Part shown: piece after piece, positions 25,082 through 35,386 of the stretch
Layout of the letters: each line of letters opens with the position of its first letter
Numbering within the stretch: position 1 is the stretch's first letter
Translations under genes and position numbers: made by a program
Notes under the pieces: model-generated
Seen by the model: only the letters and a program-made list of their open reading frames with translations
Database searches by the model: none
What the model was told of the DNA's origin: nothing
Assembly: GCA_003576695.1 (NCBI GenBank)
Contig: QOZQ01000008.1
Span: forward strand, 124,001-188,000
DNA: 64,000 bases
Origin: Taklimakanibacter lacteus
GTDB lineage: Bacteria; Pseudomonadota; Alphaproteobacteria; Rhizobiales; Aestuariivirgaceae
Reading direction: 5' to 3'

Positions 25082-25762
25082 TCAGCTTCCCAATCGCAAC
25101 ACGCGCGTCAGCTCGGCCATGATCGAAATCGCGATCTCGGGCGCGCCCTGCGCGCCGATATCGAGGCCGATCGGCCCATAGATGCGCGCAATGTCGGCGG
25201 CCGGGAAGCCGGCGGCTGCCAGGCGCTCGGCACGAGTACCTTGCGTCTTCTTCGAACCAAGCGCGCCGATGTAGAAGACCTTGGATTTGAGGGCGAGATG
25301 AAGCGAGGGGTCGTCGATCTTGGGATCATGAGTGAGCGCCAGCATGGCGGTGCGCTGATCCAGGCCGAGCTTCGGCAGGACCTCGTCGGGCCATTCGGCA
25401 TGGAGCGCGATGTCGGGAAAGCGCTCGCCCGTGGCGAAGGCCCCGCGCGGGTCGATGACCACGATGTCATAGCCCGCAGCCCTGGCAATCGGGATCACCG
25501 CCTGCGCGATATGAACGGCGCCGATGATAATGAGGCGCAAGGGCGGGTTGTGGATATGGACGAAGAACTCGCCTTCCGGAACCTTGTGCACGCCGCTGCG
25601 GTCGAAGCGGAAGGCGTCAGCCAGTACCTGCGCCAGTATGTCGTCGGCCGCATGGTCGCGCGCCACCACGCGCTGCGCGCCGGTATCGAGCGCCGTGACC
25701 AGCGCCACGGGCGTGCGCTGCGCCCGCGCATCCATGATCTGCTCGAAGATCTCCGGTTTCAT
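25082..25762 (-). CDS. xdhC: XdhC family protein, Rossmann-domain half
   Basis: The 226-residue protein corresponds to the C-terminal XdhC_C part of full XdhC. It has DIVVIDPRGAFATGERFPD (about residues 97-115), FYIGALGSKKTQGTRAERL and IYGPIGLDIGAQGAPEIAISI. XdhC binds sulfurated molybdenum cofactor and loads it into xanthine-dehydrogenase-type enzymes. Here the protein is split into two genes, with the short CoxI-type half directly upstream (4-nt overlap). Confidence 0.88.
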   Translation of the reverse strand: MKPEIFEQIMDARAQRTPVALVTALDTGAQRVVARDHAADDILAQVLADAFRFDRSGVHKVPEGEFFVHIHNPPLRLIIIGAVHIAQAVIPIARAAGYDIVVIDPRGAFATGERFPDIALHAEWPDEVLPKLGLDQRTAMLALTHDPKIDDPSLHLALKSKVFYIGALGSKKTQGTRAERLAAAGFPAADIARIYGPIGLDIGAQGAPEIAISIMAELTRVLRLGS

Positions 25763-26085
25763 GCAGCCAGCGGTTCGACATAGACGCGGATCTTGCCGCC
25801 GCAGGCGAGGCCCACCTTCCAGGCGGTCTCATCCGCCACGCCGAAAGCCAGCGTCTTGGGCTTCCCGGACGTGATGATATCGAGCGCTTCGGTGACGACC
25901 GCCCCCTCGACACAGCCGCCCGAGACCGAGCCGATGAAATTGCCGTTGGCGTCAATGGCGAGCTGGCTGCCCACGGGTTGCGGCGCCGAGCCCCAGGTCT
26001 CGATGACCGTGGCGAGCGCCACTTGCCGCCCGTCCTTCAGCCATTGCGCCGCCTGATCGAGAATGGTGGGATCGGAGCCTGCCAT
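25759..26085 (-). CDS. XdhC/CoxI N-terminal domain protein
   Basis: The 108-residue XdhC_CoxI domain includes VALATVIETWGSAPQPVGSQLAI and GNFIGSVSGGCVEGAVV, whose Cys is conserved in molybdenum-cofactor maturation proteins. It is the partner of the Rossmann-half gene that overlaps it by 4 nt. Together they equal one full XdhC, the cofactor sulfuration and insertion chaperone of the molybdenum hydroxylase encoded upstream. Confidence 0.88.
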   Translation of the reverse strand: MAGSDPTILDQAAQWLKDGRQVALATVIETWGSAPQPVGSQLAIDANGNFIGSVSGGCVEGAVVTEALDIITSGKPKTLAFGVADETAWKVGLACGGKIRVYVEPLAA

Positions 26086-26094
26086 GTGAACCTC

Positions 26095-27309
26095 CTAACC
26101 TGCCTTGAGCCATGTCTTCGGATCATGCTCCGCGCGCCTGGGTGCGGCAAGCGCGGCCGCCAGATCCGCCAGGCTTTCCAGCGAATGGACCGGCCTGAAT
26201 TCATCGATATAGGGCATCATGGCGCGAATTCCAGCGGCGCGCGCCTCGAAACCCTGGTAGCGCAGCAAGGGATTGAGCCAGATGATGCGCCGGGCCGAGC
26301 GCCTGAGCCGCGCCATTTCCGTCTCCAGCAGCGACACGTCCTCGCGGTCGAGTCCGTCGGTCATGAGCAGCACATGAGCGCCTTGCGTCAGCACACGGCG
26401 TGCCCATTTGTAGTTGAATTCCTTGAGCGCGCTGCCGATGCGGGTACCCCCCGACCAGTCCTTGACCGCCGATGAGACTTTCGCCATCGCCTCGTCCACA
26501 TCGCGCCGCTTCAGCTCGCGCGAGATGTTGGTGAGCCTGGTGCCGAACAGGAAGACCGACACCCGCTCGCGGTCATTCATGAGCCCATGCAGGAAATGCA
26601 GGAACATCCGGCTGTAATTCGAGCAGGAGCCGGAAATGTCGCACAGCACCACGAGTGGCGGCTCACGCCATTGCCTTTCGCGCCGGGCAAGGTCGATGAG
26701 ATGGCCGCCGGCGCGCAGCGAGCCTTTGAGCGTGCGCCGGAGATCGACGCGCTCGCCTGAGTGGAAGGGCCGGAAGCGCCTCGTGCGGATTTCGAGCCGG
26801 TGGATGCGCAAGCGGGTGATGGCAAGGCGCGCCTGTGCCTGCTCTGCGACCGTCATCTGCTCGAAGTCCTTCTGGCGCAGCACTTCCATGGCCGAATGCG
26901 AGAAGGTCGCGTCGAAATCGAGCGCATCGGGCTTCTCCTGGCGCCGGCTCCGGGTCTCGACCTGGTCGAACATCGCTTCCGCCAGGCGGCGGAAGCCTGC
27001 CTTCTTCGCCTTCTCGTCCGCCGGCCGGGTGATCTGCTGGAACATCAGCTGCATCAATTGCTCCAGCATCTTCGGCTTCTTCCAGAAGACATGGAACGCC
27101 TGGCCGAACAATTCGGTATGCTCGCGCCGCTTCACGAAGACGGCATGCAGTGTCCAGTAGAAATCCTCGCGCGAGCGCAACGCGCCGGCCTGTGCCGCAT
27201 CGAGCGCATCGATCACATGGCCGGGTCCGACCGGCAGGCCCGCCTCGCGCAGCACCCGCGCGAAATGCATGATATTGAGGGCGAGCCGGCCCGAGGGCGC
27301 CGCCGTCAT
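26095..27309 (-). CDS. VWA domain protein, CoxE-like
   Basis: The 404-residue protein has a C-terminal von Willebrand A domain. The MIDAS DxSxS motif is in LCDISGSCSNYSR (about residues 217-229), with LMTDGLDRED further on. The N-terminal half is helical and Arg-rich. In CO-dehydrogenase clusters CoxE works with the MoxR ATPase CoxD to build the Cu/Mo site, or mature the enzyme more generally. The start at ATG 27309 follows the MoxR stop by 1 nt. Upstream open frame to 27468 is shadow. Confidence 0.88.
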   Translation of the reverse strand: MTAAPSGRLALNIMHFARVLREAGLPVGPGHVIDALDAAQAGALRSREDFYWTLHAVFVKRREHTELFGQAFHVFWKKPKMLEQLMQLMFQQITRPADEKAKKAGFRRLAEAMFDQVETRSRRQEKPDALDFDATFSHSAMEVLRQKDFEQMTVAEQAQARLAITRLRIHRLEIRTRRFRPFHSGERVDLRRTLKGSLRAGGHLIDLARRERQWREPPLVVLCDISGSCSNYSRMFLHFLHGLMNDRERVSVFLFGTRLTNISRELKRRDVDEAMAKVSSAVKDWSGGTRIGSALKEFNYKWARRVLTQGAHVLLMTDGLDREDVSLLETEMARLRRSARRIIWLNPLLRYQGFEARAAGIRAMMPYIDEFRPVHSLESLADLAAALAAPRRAEHDPKTWLKAG

Positions 27310-27310
27310 G

Positions 27311-28234
27311 TCAGGCCCTCGGCATGGTCGCGATCTCGGCCTTGATCTGGTCGAGGATGCGCTTGGCTTCCGAGCCCTCCATCCTGACGATGTCGTCCTG
27401 GTATTTGAGCAGCACGCCCAGCGTGTCATTGACCGTCTGCGGATCGAGCGAGATGGCATCGAGCTCATGCAGGGCCGATACCCAGTCGAGCGTCTCGGCG
27501 ACGCCGGGCGCCTTGTAGAGCTCGCCCTGGCGCAGGCTTTGCACGAAGCTCACCACCTCGCGCGCCAGCGCCGCCGGCGCCTCCGGACGCCTCGCCTTGA
27601 TGATGGCGATCTCGCGCTCGGCATCGGGATAGCCGACCCAGTGATAGAGGCAGCGCCGCTTCAGCGCATCATGTACCTCGCGCGTGCGGTTGGAGGTGAT
27701 GACGACGATGGGCGGCTCCTCTGCGGCGATCGTGCCGAGCTCCGGGATCGTCACCTGGAAATCGGACAGCACTTCGAGCAGGAAAGCCTCGAAAGCCTCA
27801 TCGGTGCGGTCGAGCTCGTCGATGAGGAGGACGGGCGCAGCCCCCTTCGGCGCCTCGAGCGCCTGCAGCAAGGGCCGTTTGGTGAGAAAGCGTTCGGAGA
27901 AGATGTCATGCCCGAGCCGCTCGCGGTCGAGTTCGCCCGCAGCCTCGGCCAGCCTGATCTCGATCATCTGGGCGGAATAATTCCATTCATAGACCGCCGC
28001 ATTGACGTCGAGCCCTTCATAGCACTGCAAGCGGATCAGCCTGCGCCCCAGCGCACCCGCCAGAACCTTGGCGATCTCGGTCTTGCCGACGCCGGCCTCG
28101 CCTTCGAGGAACAACGGCCGGCCCATCTTGAGGGCGAGGAACACGACGGTCGCAAGCGCCCGGTCGGCGATATAGTTCTCACCGGACAGGAGCATTGCCG
28201 TGGCGTCGATCGAAGCGGGAAGCGGCTTGGGCAT
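27311..28234 (-). CDS. MoxR family AAA+ ATPase, CoxD-like
   Basis: The 307-residue AAA+ ATPase has Walker A GEAGVGKTE (about residues 41-49), Walker B PVLLIDELDR and sensor-1 VVITSNRTRE. MoxR proteins act as chaperone ATPases with VWA partners, here the adjacent CoxE-like protein. It is placed inside the molybdenum hydroxylase operon, so it probably serves maturation or sulfuration of that enzyme. Confidence 0.92.
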   Translation of the reverse strand: MPKPLPASIDATAMLLSGENYIADRALATVVFLALKMGRPLFLEGEAGVGKTEIAKVLAGALGRRLIRLQCYEGLDVNAAVYEWNYSAQMIEIRLAEAAGELDRERLGHDIFSERFLTKRPLLQALEAPKGAAPVLLIDELDRTDEAFEAFLLEVLSDFQVTIPELGTIAAEEPPIVVITSNRTREVHDALKRRCLYHWVGYPDAEREIAIIKARRPEAPAALAREVVSFVQSLRQGELYKAPGVAETLDWVSALHELDAISLDPQTVNDTLGVLLKYQDDIVRMEGSEAKRILDQIKAEIATMPRA

Positions 28235-28319
28235 CGGGGACTTTCAGCAACCGGGTTCAAGACAAAGGGCCCGCATGTCTATACATACGGGCCCCGACAA
28301 TCGCAAAATCGCAAGAACG

Positions 28320-29114
28320 CTATTTTGCCGCCGCCACCGCGCGGCGGGCCAGCACATTGACCAGATGCGCGCGGTATTCGGGCGAGGCATGGATATCGCT
28401 GTTGAGCCCCTTGGCCTTGACCTGGATGCCGGCAATGGCGTCGGCCGAGAATTTGGCCTGCAGCGCCTTCTCCATTTCGGGCACCCGAAAGACCTTGGGC
28501 CCTGCCCCCGTCACCGCCACGCGCACCGAGCCATCCTTGAGCTCGGCCACCATGACGCCCACCATCGCATAGCGCGACGCTGGATTGGGGAACTTCACGT
28601 AAGCCGCGCGCTTCGGCACCGGGAATTCGACCGCCGACACGATCTCATCGCTCTTCAGCGCCGTCTCGAACATGCCGGTGAAGAACTTGTCGCCCGGAAT
28701 CTTGCGCGCCGAGGTCTGCACCGTGGCGCCGAGGCCGACAACGGCGGCCGGATAATCCGCCGCCGGATCGTTGTTGGCGATCGAGCCGCCGATCGTGCCG
28801 CGATTGCGTACATGCGGATCGCCGATGCCGGAGGCCAGCTTCGCCAATGCCGGGATCGCCTTCTTGACGCCCTTGTCGGACGCCACATCGGCATGCACGG
28901 TGCCGGCCTTTACAACCACTTTCGCGGCGGCGGCCGTGACGCCGGAATTCTTGAGGCCGCCGAGATCGATGATGTCGGTGGGCGAGGCCAGCCCCTGCTT
29001 CATGGTGGGCAGCAGCGTCATGCCGCCCGACATGAACTTGCCGTCCTTGGCCTTCTTCATCGCCTTGGCCGCGTCGGCGGGCTTCGAGGGCCGGTGATAG
29101 TTGAAATTGTCCAT
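28320..29114 (-). CDS. Molybdenum hydroxylase FAD-binding (medium, CoxM-like) subunit
   Basis: The 264-residue protein has the PCMH-type FAD-binding domain and CO-dehydrogenase flavoprotein C-terminal domain. FMSGGMTLLPTMKQGLASP binds FAD near the N-terminus, and RNRGTIGGSIANNDPAADYP (about residues 102-121) is the diagnostic second loop. It passes electrons from the [2Fe-2S] subunit to the outside acceptor. GGAGG precedes the start. It lies 12 bp after the large-subunit stop. Confidence 0.93.
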   Translation of the reverse strand: MDNFNYHRPSKPADAAKAMKKAKDGKFMSGGMTLLPTMKQGLASPTDIIDLGGLKNSGVTAAAAKVVVKAGTVHADVASDKGVKKAIPALAKLASGIGDPHVRNRGTIGGSIANNDPAADYPAAVVGLGATVQTSARKIPGDKFFTGMFETALKSDEIVSAVEFPVPKRAAYVKFPNPASRYAMVGVMVAELKDGSVRVAVTGAGPKVFRVPEMEKALQAKFSADAIAGIQVKAKGLNSDIHASPEYRAHLVNVLARRAVAAAK

Positions 29115-29126
29115 GGGTTCCTCCCT

Positions 29127-31490
29127 CTATTCCGCTGCCATCTTCGTGGCATGCAAGGCTTTCCACACGGTGTGCGGGCTCGCCGGCATCGGCAGGTCCC
29201 GCACCCCCAGGGCATCGGTCACCGCATTCATGACGGCGGCCGGCGCCGCGATGGCGCCCGCTTCGCCGCAGCCTTTCATGCCCAGCGGATTGGACGGGCA
29301 TTTCGTTTCGGTGAAGTCGAGCTTGAACGACGGCACGTCGCTGGCGCGCGGCATGCAGTAATCCATGTAGGAACCGGTGATGAGCTGGCCCGAATCCGGA
29401 TCATAGACGCAACCCTCGGTCAGCGCCTGGCCGACACCTTGCGTAATGCCGCCATGCACCTGGCCCTCGACGATCATCGGGTTGATGACGGTGCCGAAGT
29501 CGTCCACCGCCGTCCAGTTCACGATCTCGGTGACGCCGGTGTCGCGGTCGATCTCGACCTCGCAGATATGGCAGCCGGCCGGGAAGGTGAAATTGGTCGG
29601 ATCGTGGAAGGCGCTTTCCTTGAGGCCGGGCTCGATCTCCGATGTCGGGAACTTGTGCGCCACATAGGCCGCGAGCGCCACTTCGCCGAAGGCCATCTTC
29701 TTGTCGGTGCCCTTCACCGAGAAAGTCCCGTTCTTGAACTCGATGTCGCCTTCGGCCGCTTCCATGACATGCGCGGCGACCTTCTTCGCCTTGGCCTCGA
29801 CCTTGTCGAGCGCCTTGGCGATCGCCGTCATGCCGACGGCGCCCGAGCGCGAGCCATAGGTGCCCATGCCGAACTGCACCTTGTCGGTGTCGCCATGCAC
29901 GATCGAGACCGTGTTGATGTCGACGCCGAGCCGGTCCGACACGAGCTGCGCGAAGGTCGTCTCATGGCCCTGGCCGTGGCTGTGCGAGCCGGTGAGGATC
30001 TCGACGGTGCCGACCGGATTGACGCGGACCTCGGCCGATTCCCACAAGCCGACGCCGGCGCCGAGCGAGCCGACCGCCGCCGAAGGCGCTATGCCGCAGG
30101 CTTCGATATAATTGGCGAAGCCGATGCCGCGCAATTTGCCCTTCTTGGCCGCCGCGGCCTTGCGCTGGGCAAAGCCCCTGTAGTCGGCGATCTCCAGCGC
30201 CTTTTCGAGAGAGGCGTCATAGTCGCCCGCATCATAGGTCATGATGACCGGCGTCTGGTGCGGGAAGGACTTGACGAAGTTGCGCCGGCGGAATTCCGCC
30301 GGATCGATCTTCATCTCGCGCGCCGCCGTCTCGACGATGCGCTCGACCACATAGGTCGCTTCCGGCCGGCCGGCGCCGCGATAGGCATCGACGGGCGCGG
30401 TGTTGGTATAGACCGCGTCCACCTCGGCATAGATCGCCGGGATGGCATATTGGCCGGACAGCAGTGTCGCATAGAGATAGGTCGGCACGCAGGACGCGAA
30501 GGTCGAGAGATAGGCGCCCATGCCGGCGATGGTGTGGCATTTGAGGCCGAGTATGCGGCCCTGCGCGTCCATCGCGAGCTCGGCATGGGTGACGTGATCG
30601 CGGCCATGCGCGTCGGCGAGGAAGCTCTCGGTGCGTTCCGCCGTCCATTTGATCGGCCGCCCGCCAATACGCTTCGACGCCCAGACGCAGACCACTTCCT
30701 CCGCATAGATGAAGATCTTGGAGCCAAAGCCGCCGCCCACATCGGGCGCGATGACGCGCAATTTGTGCTCGGGCGCCAGGCCGTGGAAGGCCGAGATCAC
30801 CAGCCTTGCCACATGCGGGTTCTGGCTCGTGGTATAGAGCGTGTAGTGGTCGTTGCCCGCATCCCACGAGCCGATCGCGGCGCGCGGCTCCATCGCATTG
30901 GGGATGAGCCGGTTGTTCACGATATCGAGCTTGGTCACGTGATGGGCGCGTGAGAAGGCGGCATCGGTTGCCGTCTTGTCGCCCAGCGACCATTCGAACA
31001 CGGTGTTGTTGGGCGCGACGTCATGGATCTGCGCCGCGGACTTCGCGGCCTTGGCGGCATCGACGACATGCGGCAGCTCGCCATAGCTCACATTGATCCG
31101 GGCGGCGGCGGCCTTCGCCTGCTCCTTGCTTTCGGCGACGACGACGGCGACATGATCGCCGACATAGCGCACCTTGCCCTGGGCGAGGATGGGATGGGGC
31201 CCCGCCTTCATCGGCGAGCCGTCCTTGGAATGGATCATCCAGCCGCAGATCAGGCCGCCGATCTTGTCTTCGGCGACATGATCACCGGTGAACACGCCGA
31301 CGACGCCATCCTCCGGCTTCCATTTCGGGATCTTGATCGATTTGATCGTCGCATGCGCATAGGGGCTGCGCACGAAATAGGCGTAGGTCTGGTCCTTCAG
31401 GTTGATGTCGTCGGTATACTGGCCCTTGCCGGTGATGAAGCGGTGATCTTCCTTGCGCTTGACGCGGGCGCCGATTCCGGTGTCGCTCAT
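29127..31490 (-). CDS. Xanthine dehydrogenase family molybdopterin-binding (large, form II CoxL-like) subunit
   Basis: The 787-residue catalytic subunit starts [29 protein letters not shown], typical of CoxL-like proteins. The active-site loop is AYRGAGR (residues 369-375), the form II signature, not AYxCSFR of genuine CO dehydrogenase. GGGFGSK and the conserved Glu region KGCGEAG near residue 740 bind cofactor and substrate. It therefore hydroxylates an unidentified carbonyl or N-heterocyclic compound. A strong GGAGG lies before ATG 31490. Confidence 0.93.
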   Translation of the reverse strand: MSDTGIGARVKRKEDHRFITGKGQYTDDINLKDQTYAYFVRSPYAHATIKSIKIPKWKPEDGVVGVFTGDHVAEDKIGGLICGWMIHSKDGSPMKAGPHPILAQGKVRYVGDHVAVVVAESKEQAKAAAARINVSYGELPHVVDAAKAAKSAAQIHDVAPNNTVFEWSLGDKTATDAAFSRAHHVTKLDIVNNRLIPNAMEPRAAIGSWDAGNDHYTLYTTSQNPHVARLVISAFHGLAPEHKLRVIAPDVGGGFGSKIFIYAEEVVCVWASKRIGGRPIKWTAERTESFLADAHGRDHVTHAELAMDAQGRILGLKCHTIAGMGAYLSTFASCVPTYLYATLLSGQYAIPAIYAEVDAVYTNTAPVDAYRGAGRPEATYVVERIVETAAREMKIDPAEFRRRNFVKSFPHQTPVIMTYDAGDYDASLEKALEIADYRGFAQRKAAAAKKGKLRGIGFANYIEACGIAPSAAVGSLGAGVGLWESAEVRVNPVGTVEILTGSHSHGQGHETTFAQLVSDRLGVDINTVSIVHGDTDKVQFGMGTYGSRSGAVGMTAIAKALDKVEAKAKKVAAHVMEAAEGDIEFKNGTFSVKGTDKKMAFGEVALAAYVAHKFPTSEIEPGLKESAFHDPTNFTFPAGCHICEVEIDRDTGVTEIVNWTAVDDFGTVINPMIVEGQVHGGITQGVGQALTEGCVYDPDSGQLITGSYMDYCMPRASDVPSFKLDFTETKCPSNPLGMKGCGEAGAIAAPAAVMNAVTDALGVRDLPMPASPHTVWKALHATKMAAE

Positions 31491-31569
31491 GATGTGTCCT
31501 CCCTAAGCATCTTGGGCGCGTTTCCTGATCGCCAAAGTCGAGCAACTTTGGCGGGAAGCGCGCTCGCGC

Positions 31570-32034
<465 letters not shown>

Positions 32035-32259
32035 CTACGCCTCCTCCCAGAGATCGCGCGAGCCCGGCACATGGCCTGTTTGCGGCCGCGGAATCCTTAT
32101 GTCTTCGCTGCGCGCATCCTTGCGCGCTGCCGCCATAGGGTCAAGCGATAACCAATTGGTACCAAAGTACTAACACTTAAAGGCAAGGCCTGTTCATGCG
32201 ATGATGCCGCTGCAACCGGGAGCTTCGGCAATGCGTAAGACCGTCATGGAGACGCGCAT

Positions 32260-32697
32260 ATGACCCGCAGACTGTTCCTCATTCTCGCCACCCTTCTGGC
32301 TGTCACGGGCGCCGCCCGGCCCTCGTCCGCGCAAGCCGTGTCGCAGGCCGAGGCGGCCGAATTCCAGCGCATAATCTCAAGCCAGCTCAATGCCTTCTCG
32401 GCCGATGACGGGGCCAAGGCCTATGCCCTGGCGACGCCCATGATCCAGCGCCTCTTCCCGAGCCCCGAGATCTTCATGTCGATGGTCCAGCGCGGCTATC
32501 CGCCGGTCTACCGCCGCCAGTCCTACGCCTTCGGCCGGATCGGCAACGAGATGGGCGGCCAGCCGACCCAGCATGTCACCATCATCGATGCCGACGGCAA
32601 GGCCTGGACGGCGCTCTATGCCATGGAGCGCCAGCCCGACGGCTCCTGGAAGATCAATGGCTGCCAGCTGGTCGAGGCGCCGGGCGCCGACGCATAG
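32260..32697 (+). CDS. DUF4864 domain exported protein
   Basis: The 145-residue precursor has a signal peptide (MTRRLFLILATLLAVTGAARPSSA). The mature part has QRIISSQLNAFSADDGAKAYALATP, a cystatin/NTF2-like pattern of DUF4864, and ends with GSWKINGCQLVE. It is probably a small periplasmic protein. The function is unknown. It is divergent from the molybdenum hydroxylase operon across 225 bp that shows no other gene. Confidence 0.8.
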   Translation: MTRRLFLILATLLAVTGAARPSSAQAVSQAEAAEFQRIISSQLNAFSADDGAKAYALATPMIQRLFPSPEIFMSMVQRGYPPVYRRQSYAFGRIGNEMGGQPTQHVTIIDADGKAWTALYAMERQPDGSWKINGCQLVEAPGADA

Positions 32698-32835
32698 TTG
32701 CCATTAATTGCCATCAAGTTGACAAGTCATTGAATGTTGCGTGAATGCAGCCTTCAAACCGGATTCAGCCGCCGGAGAGCATGATCGGCACCGTTGAGGC
32801 ACAACAGACTGACTTGTTAAACCGGAGCGCTCTTC

Positions 32836-33093
32836 ATGAAGATACTTGCGACAACTGCCGTCCTCGCTTTGGGTTTCGCAACCCAGGCCATGGCCGGTCC
32901 GGGTGCTGAAGCCACGCCCAAGTTCAATCCCGGCGTTGCGCCGAAGCTCGCCCAGAAATACGCCCCCAAATACGCTATCGTGGCCGCCAAGGTGGCTCAG
33001 GGCGTGAAGGTCCAGAACCCCACTCTTGCGGTTGGCCTCAATCCCCAACCCGAACCTCCGAGCCAGGGCATGCTGCCGGCCCGGCCCGAATGA
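32836..33093 (+). CDS. Small exported protein with NPQPEPP motif
   Basis: The 85-residue precursor has signal peptide MKILATTAVLALGFATQAMA. A Pro/Lys/Ala-rich region follows (PKFNPGVAPKLAQKYAPKYA), and near the C-terminus is VGLNPQPEPPSQG. No cysteines and no known domain are seen. Codon use and a ribosome binding site (GGAGC) look real. The NPQPEPP string is reminiscent of short conserved Pro-rich tags seen in other bacterial secreted proteins, but no role is assigned. The bidirectional hairpin at 33109-33136 probably ends its transcript. Confidence 0.6.
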   Translation: MKILATTAVLALGFATQAMAGPGAEATPKFNPGVAPKLAQKYAPKYAIVAAKVAQGVKVQNPTLAVGLNPQPEPPSQGMLPARPE

Positions 33094-33103
33094 CCGTTGC
33101 GTC

Positions 33104-33136
33104 GAAAAAGTACGGCCGCGGTGACGCGGCCGTACT
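33104..33136 (-). terminator. Terminator between convergent small-protein genes
   Basis: A perfect 12-bp stem AGTACGGCCGCG/CGCGGCCGTACT has loop GTGA. On the minus strand it is followed by TTTTTC, so it ends the gene at 33163. The stem may also stop the plus-strand transcript. Confidence 0.8.
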
Positions 33137-33162
33137 CCCTACCCCTCTCTCCCCTCGCATAT

Positions 33163-33738
33163 CTATTTCTGGCACACCAGCCATTTGAAGCCGTCGCAGA
33201 ACGGCTGGTCGCAGACCGCTCCCGTGCCGATGAGGCGGGTCGGTGAAACCGCCCCGATATCGCTCGCCATCGCCCAGGCGCTGGCCTTGGCAAAGCCCTT
33301 GCTCTTGCACCAGGCGCTTGCCGCCTGCTCGCCGCAGCCGGCGCTCCAGCTGAAGCACCAGTCGAGCCGGTTGCCCTTGAATTTCGGCTTGGTGAAGGTC
33401 TGTTGCGTCGGCGCCGCCGAGACGCAGTCGATGAAGCTGAAGCCGTCGCAGAAATTCTGGTCGCACACGGCGCCCGTCGAGATCAGCCGCGTCGGCGTGA
33501 CGGCGCCGATATCCGGCGCCTGGCTGAAGCCCTGCGCATTGTCGAAGCCCTTGGCTTTGCAGAAGGCATCCGCCGCCTGCTTGCCGCAGCCCGCCGACCA
33601 GGAGAAGCACCAGTCGAGGCGATCGCCTCCCCATATCGGATTGATGTATTTCTTCGCCGCGGCGAAAGCCGCCGAATCAGGCAGAATGAAACAGGTGGTG
33701 AGAATGACGGCAGTCGAGAGAAGACGCAGAAAGCGCAT
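33163..33738 (-). CDS. Exported protein with two identical-spacing six-cysteine repeats
   Basis: The 191-residue precursor has a signal peptide (about residues 1-27). Two tandem domains follow at 40-105 and 124-189, both of the form RLDWCFSWSAGCG...C.KGF...DIGAV.PTRLI.TGAVCDQ.FCDGF...C. Cysteines are at 44, 51, 60, 92, 97, 105 and at 128, 135, 144, 176, 181, 189, so the spacing (7, 9, 32, 5, 8) is the same in each. A disulfide-stabilised periplasmic or secreted binding module is likely. No function is known to me. Confidence 0.8.
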   Translation of the reverse strand: MRFLRLLSTAVILTTCFILPDSAAFAAAKKYINPIWGGDRLDWCFSWSAGCGKQAADAFCKAKGFDNAQGFSQAPDIGAVTPTRLISTGAVCDQNFCDGFSFIDCVSAAPTQQTFTKPKFKGNRLDWCFSWSAGCGEQAASAWCKSKGFAKASAWAMASDIGAVSPTRLIGTGAVCDQPFCDGFKWLVCQK

Positions 33739-33831
33739 GGGTACCCCTGTGGATAGTGCAGTCCAGACTGTGCCCCGTCTCTCTCGCAGGGGCAGTTTGC
33801 CGAGAGCTGTCCTGAAGTCAAGGCACTATTG

Positions 33832-34425
33832 ATGACCGACATGACATTCTCCCCGCCATCACGCCGGCATCTCTACTGGCTCGCCGCAGCGGCGCTCGTC
33901 GCGGTGATCGCCCTCATCCTTCTCGCCATGGGCCGCGAGCCCATTTGCAGATGCGGCTATGTGAAACTGTGGCATGGCGTGGTGATGAGCTCGGAGAATT
34001 CCCAGCACATCACCGACTGGTACACGCCCTCGCATCTCATCCATGGCTTCATCTTCTATGGCCTCTTCTGGCTCATCGGCCGGCGCTGGCCCCTGGGCCT
34101 GAGACTGTGCCTCGCCATTGTCGTCGAAGGCGCCTGGGAGATCTTCGAGAACACCGATTTCATCATCAACCGCTATCGCGAGGCGACCATCTCGCTCGAC
34201 TATTATGGCGACAGCGTTGTCAATTCGGCGAGCGACATCGTGGCGATGGCGGCGGGCTTCCTCATCGCCGCGCGGGCACCCGTGTGGCTGACGGTGGCGC
34301 TCGCCATCGCCTTCGAGCTGTTCACGGGCTTCATGATCCGCGACAACCTCACCCTCAACATCATCATGCTGGTGTGGCCGCTCGATGCGATCAAGGAGTG
34401 GCAGGGCGCCCTTTCCTCCCGCTGA
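33832..34425 (+). CDS. UPF0314/DUF2585 family membrane protein
   Basis: The 197-residue inner-membrane protein has about five hydrophobic helices and the family core [20 protein letters not shown] (about residues 54-73), [18 protein letters not shown] and [13 protein letters not shown]. These are highly conserved in alphaproteobacterial UPF0314 proteins. The His/Glu-rich membrane-border motifs suggest a metal site, but the function is unknown. ATG 33832 is preferred over TTG 33829. The 3' end overlaps the convergent proline dehydrogenase by 35 bp. Confidence 0.88.
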   Translation: MTDMTFSPPSRRHLYWLAAAALVAVIALILLAMGREPICRCGYVKLWHGVVMSSENSQHITDWYTPSHLIHGFIFYGLFWLIGRRWPLGLRLCLAIVVEGAWEIFENTDFIINRYREATISLDYYGDSVVNSASDIVAMAAGFLIAARAPVWLTVALAIAFELFTGFMIRDNLTLNIIMLVWPLDAIKEWQGALSSR

Positions 34426-35377
34426 GGAGCGACCTCGCCAGGAGAATCCCATTGGCCGGATTCTCGCCGATCCGGCGCACCGCATAGGGCCACCAGTCGC
34501 GCCCGAAAGGCACATAGAGCCTGACCCGCTCGCCCTGTTGCGAAAGCCGCTCGGCGACATCGCTGCGCACGCCGAGCAGCATCTCGAATTCATATGAGCC
34601 CTGCGGCCAGCCATTGCGGCGGGCCAGCTCGACCGCCTCGGCCTGGATGCGGTCGTCATGGGTCGCGATGATCGGATAGAAGCCGCTCGCTTTCGCCTGC
34701 GCGCCCAGCATCATTCCGACCAGCCGGCGATAATTGGTCTTGATCTGCGCCTCGCTGGTGAAGGCGATATCGCTTGTGCCGACAAAGGCCCCCTTGACCA
34801 GGCGCACTCTGGCGCCGCCGGTGATCAGCCTCTCGAGATCGCGCTCGCTGCGCCGCAGATAGGCCTGCAGCGTGATGGCGGCCGGCAATTCGAGCCGGCG
34901 CAGATCGTCATGGAGCGCCAGGGTGAAATCGACGACCGAGCTGTCCTCCATGTCGAGCATGAGGCAATGGAGCCCGGCCTTGCCGGCAGACGCCGTCATG
35001 ATCGCGCGCCCGATCGCCAGCGCGCGCGTCCCGACCTCGGCAGGATCGGTCTGCAGGCCGATCTGGGTCGGATCGACCGAGATATGGACGTCTATCTCCT
35101 CTTCATCCGCGAGAAGCCGGGCGATCAGGAGCTTCTGCTCGACATTCTCGGAGACGAGTTCCGGCCGGTCAACATATTCGCCGAGATAGAAGAAGGATGC
35201 GCGGATGCCCTGCGCGGCGAGCAGGCGATGGGCGGTGGCGAGCGCCGCTTGCGCATCGGCTCCCGCCACGAAGCGTTGCGCCAGCGCCTTCATCCGCTCA
35301 TCGCGCTGCATGAATGTCTTCATGCGGTGCGAGCGCGCCAGCGCGATCATGGTTTTCTGCCACAGACGTTTCATCAT
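34391..35377 (-). CDS. Proline dehydrogenase family protein
   Basis: The 328-residue FAD-dependent PRODH-fold enzyme has [33 protein letters not shown] and the C-terminal [22 protein letters not shown] with the two arginines that hold the proline carboxylate. It would oxidise proline, or a related imino acid, to the pyrroline. It is monofunctional, without the aldehyde dehydrogenase half of PutA. It lies 9 bp after a GlxA-type regulator on the same strand, which sits next to the carnitine operon. A link to betaine-type osmolyte use is possible. Confidence 0.88.
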   Translation of the reverse strand: MMKRLWQKTMIALARSHRMKTFMQRDERMKALAQRFVAGADAQAALATAHRLLAAQGIRASFFYLGEYVDRPELVSENVEQKLLIARLLADEEEIDVHISVDPTQIGLQTDPAEVGTRALAIGRAIMTASAGKAGLHCLMLDMEDSSVVDFTLALHDDLRRLELPAAITLQAYLRRSERDLERLITGGARVRLVKGAFVGTSDIAFTSEAQIKTNYRRLVGMMLGAQAKASGFYPIIATHDDRIQAEAVELARRNGWPQGSYEFEMLLGVRSDVAERLSQQGERVRLYVPFGRDWWPYAVRRIGENPANGILLARSLLSGRKGRPATP

Positions 35378-35386
35378 GTATCCCTC

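Noticed and set aside
28200-30953. Very long plus-strand open frame (917 codons) opposite the MoxR, FAD-subunit and large-subunit genes
   Set aside because: Antisense shadow of GC-rich genes. The protein is Arg/His/Asp-rich with no motif, while the opposite strand has complete recognised proteins.
33829-33831. TTG start one codon upstream for the UPF0314 gene
   Set aside because: The adjacent ATG 33832 is the better start and there is no separate ribosome binding site favouring TTG.
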